A stretch of DNA of 64,000 nucleotides, taken from the NCBI GenBank assembly GCA_900317425.1, contig ONGR01000005.1:1-64000 (forward strand). The letters are read 5' to 3'. The stretch comes from an uncultured Eubacteriales bacterium (lineage in GTDB: Bacteria; Bacillota; Clostridia; Oscillospirales; Oscillospiraceae). The notes under the pieces were generated by a model. That model did not search any database, was not told the DNA's origin, and saw only the letters and a program-made list of their open reading frames with translations. How positions within the stretch are numbered: the stretch's first letter is position 1; every line of letters begins with the position of its first letter. Below, piece by piece: positions 41,632 through 49,519 of this stretch. Made by a program: the position numbers and the translations under genes.

Positions 41632-43008
41632 TCACGCCGTCCCGAAACTCTTTTTCCGTCTGGCCGCATTCAATGCCTGCGCCTTGGGCAGCGTATGGCG
41701 GATGAAGGCCTCCTTGTCGGGGTTCTCCCGGCAGTCCTCCAGATGCTGCGTCCCCTCGATGCGGATCCCCTCGTCGGCCAGAATCCCATGGACGTTGCGC
41801 TTGATGACGTCGGTGTGGGATTCCTTCCTCGTAAACGCCTCCAGGAAGATATTGGGCTGATCCGCCGAGGCGCCGGGAGCCACCACCATGGCGATACTGT
41901 TGCCCATCCCGTCCTTGTAAATCATGGTGTAGGGACTGCGGTCATCGCCATTCTCAAATCCGTGCTCCTCCAGCGACCAGTCATTTCCCTGGAGGGAGTC
42001 GCACAATCGGGCGGCAGTTTCCTGGGCGTTCAGACTTCCCAGCAGTTCCTGCCGCGCGCCGGTGTCGCACTGTTCCAGCTGCCGGCCCAATCTTTCCAGC
42101 TCTGTGCCCAGAGCCCCCAGCTGCTTCACAGGCATTTTGTCCTCTTTTGCCTGCTGAACACGGTCATAGAGCTGCTGAAACTCCTTCTTCAGTTTTCCGT
42201 AGTGCCCGCCGGACCAGTGCTCGATGTCATATTCAAACTCCATCTGCTCCCCGTCCAGATCGAAGGTGATCGCGCCCTCCATCTCCGGGCTCAGGATATC
42301 AAACCGCTCCTTGACGGAATCGGCCTTCCCGGCCACGTCCGCCAGAAGTCCGTCGTACTCCTCGTTGGACACGATCAGCTCCGCCAGCAGTACAGAGGCC
42401 TTGGAAACGCCGTTCTGGGCCGCGATCAGCGTAGCCTGGCTGCTGCCCGAGCGGTTGTTGGCATCCGCATCCCGGGAAATCTGCATCAGCTCGCGGTATT
42501 TTTCCGGAGCAAACGCCTGGGGATTCAGCTGGTCGATCTGGGTACAGATGGTATGGAGCTCATCCAGGAAAAGCCTTGCCCGCTCCCCGCTGCTCTCGTT
42601 CTGGCCAGCCAGTTCCGTGAGCACGCGGTTGAACTCCCGGGACAGCTTGCTGATCTGTCCGGAAGCGGCGGCTGTCCGGGCGCCGGTGGCTCTGATGTCC
42701 GCCCGAAGGCCCTCCAGCTCGCCGGCAAAGCCGGCCGCCTGCTTTTCGGCAGCTTCTTTGGATACCCCGGCCAGCTCCCTGACCGCCCTGGCGAAACCGC
42801 CCTGCAGCACGGCAACGGCGCTGTCCACCGTTTTCCGGGTCTGTTCCCGGGCCTCCTGCAGCAGCTGCTGGCGGCGCTGGATCTCCTTGCGGAGGCGCTC
42901 CGCCCGCTCATGCTGTCTTGCCACATAGGTATCCGTGTCCCGGACACACTTCTGGATCCGCGCCCACTCCTGGTCGCTGATGGAAATCGTCGTAATATAA
43001 CTGCTCAT
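41632..43008 (-). CDS. coiled-coil protein B, paralogue of the downstream gene
   Basis: 458 residues. N-terminal coiled coil (about 20-130; RAERLRKEIQRRQQLLQEAR), a middle helical region, then a C-terminal globular part with SIAMVVAPGASADQPNIFLE and GILADEGIRIEGTQHLED, which parallels coiled-coil protein A. RBS AGGTAGCGAGCA precedes ATG 43008. It lies 23 nt after the duplicated zinc-ribbon gene and 32 nt before protein A. Possibly forms rods or a ring with protein A. Confidence 0.75.
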   Translation of the reverse strand: MSSYITTISISDQEWARIQKCVRDTDTYVARQHERAERLRKEIQRRQQLLQEAREQTRKTVDSAVAVLQGGFARAVRELAGVSKEAAEKQAAGFAGELEGLRADIRATGARTAAASGQISKLSREFNRVLTELAGQNESSGERARLFLDELHTICTQIDQLNPQAFAPEKYRELMQISRDADANNRSGSSQATLIAAQNGVSKASVLLAELIVSNEEYDGLLADVAGKADSVKERFDILSPEMEGAITFDLDGEQMEFEYDIEHWSGGHYGKLKKEFQQLYDRVQQAKEDKMPVKQLGALGTELERLGRQLEQCDTGARQELLGSLNAQETAARLCDSLQGNDWSLEEHGFENGDDRSPYTMIYKDGMGNSIAMVVAPGASADQPNIFLEAFTRKESHTDVIKRNVHGILADEGIRIEGTQHLEDCRENPDKEAFIRHTLPKAQALNAARRKKSFGTA

Positions 43009-43031
43009 TGCTCGCTACCTCCGTCATCAAG

Positions 43032-43694
43032 TCACCGCGCCGATGCCGCCTTGCAATCCTTGCAGATGCTGGGGATATGAGACCAGTCCTCATGGTACCG
43101 GATGGACCTGCCGCATTTTCTGCACGTGGTCTCGTGCCACTTGGCCCGCTCCCGCTCCTGGCACGATTTGCACAGGTCGGGAACCCGGTTCCAGTCCACC
43201 CGGTATCGGATCGTCCCGCCGCAGCACTTGCAGCTTTTTTCCTTCCAGTTGGCCCTCTCCCTCTCGTTGGCGGCCTTGACCGCCTGGAGCCTGGCCTGGA
43301 ACGCGTCTCTGGCCCGCCGGAGTCTGTCCTTGGCGCTTCTCAGCTCGGACAGCGCGGCGTTGAACTCGCTCTTCGCCACCTCCATCTGGGTGTAGTAGCC
43401 CTTCTTGATGTCGTACTCACGCTGCAGAGCCTCCCGGAAGGACTGGGCACGATACTTGTGATTCTCCGCATCGTACTTGTTCCGGGCCTGATAACAGATC
43501 TTCATCGCCTCGTACTCGTTGTCCGCCGAGCGCTTCAGGTCGGCAATTCTGTCATTCGCCGCCTCGATCTGACTTCTGATCCCGTCCCGCCGGGCGCTGA
43601 TGGGATCTAGCCTTGCCTTGGCGGAATCCACCGCCCTTCGGGCCGCGTCCCGCTCGTTTGCCAGTCTTTCCAGTTCGTAGTCTTTTCCTGCCAT
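43032..43694 (-). CDS. coiled-coil protein with duplicated zinc ribbon
   Basis: 220 residues: a long charged coiled coil (about 1-145) followed by two near-identical zinc modules. Module 1 is ERANWKEKSCKCCGGTIRYR ... LCKSC and module 2 is ERAKWHETTCRKCGRSIRYH ... ICKDC; each has four metal-binding Cys and a W-E-T/K-C lead-in. This internal duplication suggests paired binding of nucleic acid or protein. RBS AGGAGG before ATG 43694; it lies 67 nt below the 1796-residue gene. Confidence 0.8.
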   Translation of the reverse strand: MAGKDYELERLANERDAARRAVDSAKARLDPISARRDGIRSQIEAANDRIADLKRSADNEYEAMKICYQARNKYDAENHKYRAQSFREALQREYDIKKGYYTQMEVAKSEFNAALSELRSAKDRLRRARDAFQARLQAVKAANERERANWKEKSCKCCGGTIRYRVDWNRVPDLCKSCQERERAKWHETTCRKCGRSIRYHEDWSHIPSICKDCKAASAR

Positions 43695-43761
43695 AGCGTT
43701 TTTCCTCCTGAAATCGTACTTTCAACAAATAGGAACGTCGGTCTGGCAGAAAAGTCGGATC

Positions 43762-46700
43762 TTATTTCAAAAATTCTTTCCAGAAATAACGAACCGGTTT
43801 CATGTAGTTGTATTTGTTGAAATCCGCGCGGCCCTGGGGTCCTCTGGCGCCCCGGAGAACGCCGATCACACACCCGTCATGCCGGGCAATGATAGGGCCG
43901 CCGGAATCGCCGGGCTCGGCGTTGCCGGAGAAGTAATAGATCTCGCCCAGTTCTCCGTCTCCCACCGACTCCCCTTCCGTGGAGACGGTGCCGGGTGCCT
44001 GCATGATGCCGACTCTGCCGCTGGGATATCCGTACAGGACGCAGTCCTCGCCGAAGCGGATCTTGCGATCCTCCGGCGCCAGCTTCAGATAGGGCAGGGG
44101 CTCCTCCGTCCGGATCCGGATGAGGGCCATGTCCAGGTCGGGCCGCGTGTTTTTGATGACGAAATCACACACGGTGCCGTTCTGGAAGAAGGCCTTCCGC
44201 TTTTTCCGGGCCAGGTTGGCAAAGTTGCCCTTCTCGGAAACGGCGTGGGCACAGGTGATGGCGTAACCGTCCGGGGAAATGACGAAGGCGGTGGCGGATC
44301 CGTATTCCGTCTCCAACCGGAGCACAGACGCTCTGCAGCGCTCCGGGAAGTCCTCGCTCCGGGCATCCTCGGAGCCATAGGGATCGGGCAGCTCCGCGAT
44401 CACGGAGCGGGGGATCAGTCCCAATCCCGTTTCCACCGGCCGGGTCTCCTCCGCCGCAGCAGTCGGTTCCGAGCCACTCAGCGCGTCGATATATCTCCGG
44501 TACCCCTCCGGAATGTCCTCCGGAAGAATCGTGATGCGATCCACGGCGCCGGTGGCGCCGCTCTCCACAATTCTGTCGGCCGCTCTGCCCACGCAGGCAT
44601 CCAGATAACGCTTCACAGTGCGGGCGTTTCCGAACTCCTTGTCACGGCGCATAACGGACAGGGCATTCCGGGTCAGCGCAAGGAACTCCGGCGTCAGCTC
44701 CACGCCGGCGAAGTTGGGATCTGTCCGGGGCAGCAGCTTCATGATCTCCATCAGCTCCTCGTCGGAATAATCCTCGAAGTCGATGGTCGCCTTGATCCGG
44801 CTCGCCATACCGCTGTTTGCCTCCTTAAAGATCTCCATCTTGTCCTTATAGCCAGCAAAGATGACGCAGATACGGGAGGCGTTGTCCTCCATGAACTTCA
44901 TGATGGTGGTATAGGCCTCCTCGTCAAACTTGGAGGAGAATTTGCCGTAGACACCGGGATCCGTATTGACCAGCTCGTAGGCCTCGTCCACGAACAGGAC
45001 GCCGTCCAGCGCCTTGCGGCACTGCTCCCTGGCCTTGATGGACGACATGCCCACGTATTCGGCCACCAGGTCCGCCTTGGACACCTCTACGGTGTGGCCC
45101 TTTTTCAGCAGGCCGTTGGCCTTCAGGATCTCGCCCACCATACGGGCCACCGCCGTCTTTCCGGTGCCGGGATTGCCGGCAAAGATGTAGCTGCCGGGTC
45201 CGTTTTTCGATTTGCTCATGACCAGCTTCCGGTTGATGATCGTCTTCAGCTGCTTCTTGACGTTCTGCAGTCCGACCATCTCGTCCAGCTTTTGCATGGC
45301 CGCCTTCCGCATTTGAAGGCGCTCCTGTACGGTGTGACTCTCCTCTCTGTAATCCGCCGGGATATCCTCTTCCCGCAGCTCAAGGCTGGCCAGTCTGCTT
45401 CTGGCAGACCGCCGCGCCGCGTTGCCCCGGCAGTCGTCCAGGAAGTTTCTCACGTCGCCGGCATTGCCGAATTTTTCGTCCCGGTTTTCCCACATCTGCC
45501 GCAGGGCCGACTTCGCCAGGCCCGCAAAGCCATCCGTCATGGGAAGGCCGTCGTTTTTCGCCATCAGGCGCAGGATCTCATACAGCTCCTCCGGCGAATA
45601 GTCCGGGAAGGTGATGATATTGCTCTCGGGGATCCGTCTGGACATGCCGTCATTGGCCTCTCTGAATCTCCGCATATCATGGGGGTAGCCGGCACAGATC
45701 ACGCACAGACGCTTCCGGTTGTTCTCCATAAAGGCCATCAGCGTGGTATACGCCTCCCTGTCAAAGGGGGATGAGAACTTCTCGCTGGTGCTCTCATCGG
45801 TGTTGACCAGCTGATAGGCCTCGTCGATAAACAGGACGCCGTCCAGCGCCTCCTCGCACTTCTCCCGGGTCTTGATCCCGGATCCACCGATATGATCCGC
45901 CACGAGATCGGCCTTCATGACCTCCACCACGTGTCCCTTTTCCAGCAGGCCCTGGGCGTGAAGGATCTTGCCCATCAATCTTGCCACCACCGTCTTGCCG
46001 GTACCGGGATTGCCGGAGAAGATATAGTGGCCGGGGCCGGCGTCGCCGCCGTAGATGGCGTTGGCAAACGTCTCCTGCAGCTTTTCCTTCACCGCTTCCA
46101 GGCCGACCAGCTCGTTCAGTTCCCCGGACGCGCGCTCATACTCGGCCTGCTTCTCGGAATCCGAGATCACAGCACGCCCGACGGGGGCCAGGCCGGTCGT
46201 CTTTTCCGTCCGGCTGGGGGCGGCGTAGATCCGTTCGAGGCTGGTGGCGCCCATGCCGGACACCGGGCGGATCTCTCTGTTCCACAGGTCGCCGGCTTTT
46301 TTCACCAGGGCCTTCACCACCTCGTCATCCCGGAGAGCTACCTCCAGATTCCGCAGGGATCCCACGTACCAGGTGTTGTTGGCCAGATCCCGGAATTCCT
46401 CTTTCGTACGGTCGCTGGAATCACAGCGGGTGGTGATAAATTCCGCCAGGGCGTAGATTTTTGCATAAGGCAGGTCGTCCAGACGCCGGTCACCCTTCAC
46501 CTTCATGCGGATCAGCAGATTCGCGATCTCATCCTTGCCGGGGTGTCCGGCAGCAATGAAGATCCGGCCGTCTGCCGAAAGCTCGTCCACAAAGGCTTGG
46601 CAGTATGCTTTTGCCCCGCTGCTGCCCTGCAGCCGGGAAACGGCTCGGTTGATGGTGTTGTCGACACGCTGAAATACCTCGGAGACAGCAGGAGAAAACA

Positions 46701-49152
46701 GGCGATAAAGGTCCTCCTCCTGGTCGGCGGTGATGATAATGACGTTATTTCCCGCGGCTGTGATGTTTTCGTTCAGCCTGCGGATCACCATATTGGTCAG
46801 ATAGCCCTGCTCCAGCAGCAGCTCCAGCGGCATCACGATGGCGGTTTTCAGAATATCGGATTTCAGCGCGGCGCAGACCTCCGTCGTGATGAAGGCCTCA
46901 AACAGCTCCTTGGGCTTTCTCTCTTCGCCGGCGGGCGACGCCGCTTGGCCCTGTCCGTTGGCGGAGGGGCGGATAATGGTGCGAATGACCCGCTTTCCGA
47001 ACCGGGATACCGCCGTCTTTTTCTTCGCCGCAGGTGTTCTTCTTCCGCCCATCTGCGCGCGGATGGGGTTGTCCCCCTTGGCCGCGGCTTTGTCAAGGGA
47101 ACGGCAGAACCCCTCAAAAGCCTCCGCAGACCGTTCCTGTCCGTCCCCGAAGGCCTCCTCAAACCGGGCCGCATGGAGGAAGGATTGCTGAGAGAGCTCA
47201 TCATAGGCCAGCACGGGATAGTTATCGCCCTCGTCTTCGCTGGTATTCCCCACGATGATGACCCTCTGATACCCCTGCTCTTTCAGCAGGGCGTGGAGGA
47301 AGGCATTGTAGTCCAGGTACTCCAGGGCGTTGGTGGCGAAGTATTCGTTGCGGGGGGCAATCAAGTAATGGAGTCTGCTGATATTGGAGTCAAAGCAGCG
47401 GAATCTGGGGCCCTCGGCCAGCGGCGGTCTTTCTGTGGGGGCAAGGGTGCATCCCGGCTTTTCCTTTTCCGGCCGGGGCTGCTCCCCATGGGCAGCCATC
47501 TCCACCGTCTCCTCCGCAGCCGTATCCGGTGCGGCCACCATTTTTGAAGTCTCGTCGGGTGCTTTCGGTCTTTCCGTTTCCTCCTTTGCGGCAGGGACCT
47601 CCGGCTGGAAGGCGGGAGTCTCCTCTTCCGCCGTCATCGGAACGGTGTCAGGTTCCGATTGAACAACAGGAACCTCCGGCTCGCGGGTAGGAGTTTCCTC
47701 TTCCTCTACCGTCATGGGAACGGTGGTGGGTTCCACCGGAGCAGCAGGCGTCTCCGGCTGGCGGGCGGGAGTTTCCTCTTCCTCTACCGTCATCGGGATG
47801 ATGTCGGGCTCCGGTTGAACAACAGAAACCTCCGGCTGGCGGGCGGGAGTTTCCTCTTCCTCCACCGTCATGGGGATGGTGTCTGGCTCCGCCGGAACAG
47901 CGGGAGCCTCCGGCTGAGCAGCCGGTTTCTTCTCCTCAGCCACCGGAAGAACGGGTGTCTCCGGTTGGGACACAGGTGCGGCGGTATCTTTCGCCGCAGG
48001 AGCCGGTTCTTCTTTTTCGGGCAGGGGCTCCTTGGAATAGTCCCGCTTCACCATATCCTCGGTGATGGGGCCGAAAGGTTTCTTCGTTTTTGCAAAAAAG
48101 CCCAGGTCTCGATTGTTGGCCTTACAGGTGAGCTTCGTGCCGATCAGATCGTCTCTGCCCGAGAGGTAGCAGGCGTTTTTGTCCTGACCCTTGAACAGTA
48201 AATCGTCCTGGTCCCGGAACCACATATAGTAGAGCGATTCGGGACAGTCGGATGCCACCACCTCGGCCTGGAGGTAATTTCGCACCTTTCCCCGCTCCGT
48301 GCAGGGCTTGAAGTGGATCTGCACGTCGCCAGTTGGCTTACTCTTGGGCGGCTGGTTGGTGCGGGGCGTGTTGACAGGGCCCTGCACCGGAGCGGCGGGG
48401 ACCTCGTCCGGGCGGAGGGGCCCGTACTGGGCGGACAGGACCTGCCCCGTCTCGTTGTTGGTCATCTCAACGATGATGGTCTTTCCCGCCATCCAGGGCT
48501 GCACGCGCAGAATATAACCCTTCTGGGGCAACGTGCCGTTTCTGCCCAAAACCTTCCACTGGCGGGTGTAGGCGAATCTGTCCTTGACGTCGCTCAGATT
48601 GGATTCCAGCAGGAACTCCTCCGCGCCGGTGGTCTCGTCGATGCTGTTTCGGAACGTCAGCGTCAGGGTACCCCGGACACCGGAGATCTTCTCATTGATA
48701 TACGTAATACCCAGCTGCAGAACGAGAGAAAAATTCTCCAAAATCTGATTTGTATCCGATGGGAGCAGCTGCTTCTCATACTCCAGGCGCGCCTCATATG
48801 CCTGCTCCGTTTCGTTGGGAGCTTTGCCCTCGTGGGCATACTTGCTGCCGATCCGCTGAACGTTGCCGGCCGCATCCGCCAGAGGGATATTGTTCAATTT
48901 GATCAGAAACCTGTTGTCATGGAGGATCTCGCCTGCCATCGGCGCTCTGCCTCTGTTGAAGCCGCCGGAAATCCGCTCATAGAGATAGCGCAGAATGCCT
49001 TCGCTGGTCTTGCGAACCAGCCGGCAGCACTCCGCGTACTCCCCGGCGTTATATTTATCCTCGATCTCCCGGCAGTTGGCCGGCAGATCTCTGCTGCAGC
49101 TTTTATAATCCTCGTTGGTGATATGATTGATGATTTCGTAATCGTAACTCAA
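43762..49152 (-). CDS. HEPN-like / dual AAA+ / trypsin-like multidomain protein
   Basis: 1796 residues. (1) About 1-150: DUF4145/HEPN-like helical domain with R-x6-H (QRIGSKYAHEG; R100, H107). (2) About 155-385: two beta-sandwich segments. (3) About 390-560: Pro/Glu repeats. (4) About 590-1000: poorly defined alpha/beta region, perhaps a degenerate AAA+ domain. (5) About 1010-1260 and 1290-1545: two CbbX/SpoVK-type AAA+ domains, each with Walker A GNPGTGKT and Walker B DGVLFxDEAY. (6) About 1600-1796: chymotrypsin-fold protease with CAHA (H1636), DLDMAL (D1674) and GDSGGP (S1750). Start TTG 49152 has GGGAGGG at 7 nt. No signal peptide, so it works in the cytosol. Inferred role: ATP-controlled protease/effector. 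Confidence 0.88.
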   Translation of the reverse strand: MSYDYEIINHITNEDYKSCSRDLPANCREIEDKYNAGEYAECCRLVRKTSEGILRYLYERISGGFNRGRAPMAGEILHDNRFLIKLNNIPLADAAGNVQRIGSKYAHEGKAPNETEQAYEARLEYEKQLLPSDTNQILENFSLVLQLGITYINEKISGVRGTLTLTFRNSIDETTGAEEFLLESNLSDVKDRFAYTRQWKVLGRNGTLPQKGYILRVQPWMAGKTIIVEMTNNETGQVLSAQYGPLRPDEVPAAPVQGPVNTPRTNQPPKSKPTGDVQIHFKPCTERGKVRNYLQAEVVASDCPESLYYMWFRDQDDLLFKGQDKNACYLSGRDDLIGTKLTCKANNRDLGFFAKTKKPFGPITEDMVKRDYSKEPLPEKEEPAPAAKDTAAPVSQPETPVLPVAEEKKPAAQPEAPAVPAEPDTIPMTVEEEETPARQPEVSVVQPEPDIIPMTVEEEETPARQPETPAAPVEPTTVPMTVEEEETPTREPEVPVVQSEPDTVPMTAEEETPAFQPEVPAAKEETERPKAPDETSKMVAAPDTAAEETVEMAAHGEQPRPEKEKPGCTLAPTERPPLAEGPRFRCFDSNISRLHYLIAPRNEYFATNALEYLDYNAFLHALLKEQGYQRVIIVGNTSEDEGDNYPVLAYDELSQQSFLHAARFEEAFGDGQERSAEAFEGFCRSLDKAAAKGDNPIRAQMGGRRTPAAKKKTAVSRFGKRVIRTIIRPSANGQGQAASPAGEERKPKELFEAFITTEVCAALKSDILKTAIVMPLELLLEQGYLTNMVIRRLNENITAAGNNVIIITADQEEDLYRLFSPAVSEVFQRVDNTINRAVSRLQGSSGAKAYCQAFVDELSADGRIFIAAGHPGKDEIANLLIRMKVKGDRRLDDLPYAKIYALAEFITTRCDSSDRTKEEFRDLANNTWYVGSLRNLEVALRDDEVVKALVKKAGDLWNREIRPVSGMGATSLERIYAAPSRTEKTTGLAPVGRAVISDSEKQAEYERASGELNELVGLEAVKEKLQETFANAIYGGDAGPGHYIFSGNPGTGKTVVARLMGKILHAQGLLEKGHVVEVMKADLVADHIGGSGIKTREKCEEALDGVLFIDEAYQLVNTDESTSEKFSSPFDREAYTTLMAFMENNRKRLCVICAGYPHDMRRFREANDGMSRRIPESNIITFPDYSPEELYEILRLMAKNDGLPMTDGFAGLAKSALRQMWENRDEKFGNAGDVRNFLDDCRGNAARRSARSRLASLELREEDIPADYREESHTVQERLQMRKAAMQKLDEMVGLQNVKKQLKTIINRKLVMSKSKNGPGSYIFAGNPGTGKTAVARMVGEILKANGLLKKGHTVEVSKADLVAEYVGMSSIKAREQCRKALDGVLFVDEAYELVNTDPGVYGKFSSKFDEEAYTTIMKFMEDNASRICVIFAGYKDKMEIFKEANSGMASRIKATIDFEDYSDEELMEIMKLLPRTDPNFAGVELTPEFLALTRNALSVMRRDKEFGNARTVKRYLDACVGRAADRIVESGATGAVDRITILPEDIPEGYRRYIDALSGSEPTAAAEETRPVETGLGLIPRSVIAELPDPYGSEDARSEDFPERCRASVLRLETEYGSATAFVISPDGYAITCAHAVSEKGNFANLARKKRKAFFQNGTVCDFVIKNTRPDLDMALIRIRTEEPLPYLKLAPEDRKIRFGEDCVLYGYPSGRVGIMQAPGTVSTEGESVGDGELGEIYYFSGNAEPGDSGGPIIARHDGCVIGVLRGARGPQGRADFNKYNYMKPVRYFWKEFLK
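47590..47930 (-). repeat. Pro/Glu-rich repeats in the 1796-residue protein
   Basis: About four units of about 30 residues share PMTVEEEETPARQPE with variants such as PMTVEEEETPTREPE and PMTAEEETPAFQPE. Acidic and proline-rich, they form a flexible linker between the HEPN-like/beta part and the ATPase part. DNA units are imperfect. Confidence 0.85.
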
Positions 49153-49449
49153 CGATCATCCCTCCCCATAAACTGCGGTATCGTCTCATAGTAAGGCAAA
49201 ACGGCTGTCACCAGCTCTGCCGAATGATCTCGTCTATCTCAAACGCTTCCAGGGACCCTTCGTCGGACGGAATCACCGTTTTTTTGCAAAAAGTGCATCT
49301 TCCGGGAGGCCTCTCCGCTGCCAAACGGTCCCTATTCTGCCTATTATAATGGTTATTTTACTATACCACATGACAGCACAATGTTCCACTTTTTTTCGCA
49401 AAGATTTCCGCTGGCCCGACTCTTTTTTGCGGCTGCGCTCATCTCACCG

Positions 49450-49490
49450 TTGCCGTTTTTTCCCGAAACTGTTATAATGCAAAAAACGGC
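49450..49490 (+). promoter_or_regulatory. promoter of the divergent AAA+ gene, embedded in an inverted repeat
   Basis: TTGCCG (49450-49455), 17 bp spacer, TATAAT (49473-49478). GCCGTTTTTT (49452-49461) and AAAAAACGGC (49481-49490) are perfect 10-bp inverted arms around the promoter, suggesting operator control. A related CCGTTTTTTT lies at 49276. For the minus-strand operon, an AT-rich stretch (49330-49375) contains TATAAT-like boxes but no clear -35. No gene is seen in 49153-49519. Confidence 0.75.
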
Positions 49491-49519
49491 GTGCCGAAGG
49501 TGGAAAGCGAGGTTATACC

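Noticed and set aside
40160..43008. Coiled-coil genes as SMC/RecF-type ATPases
   Set aside because: No Walker A or ABC signature in either protein.
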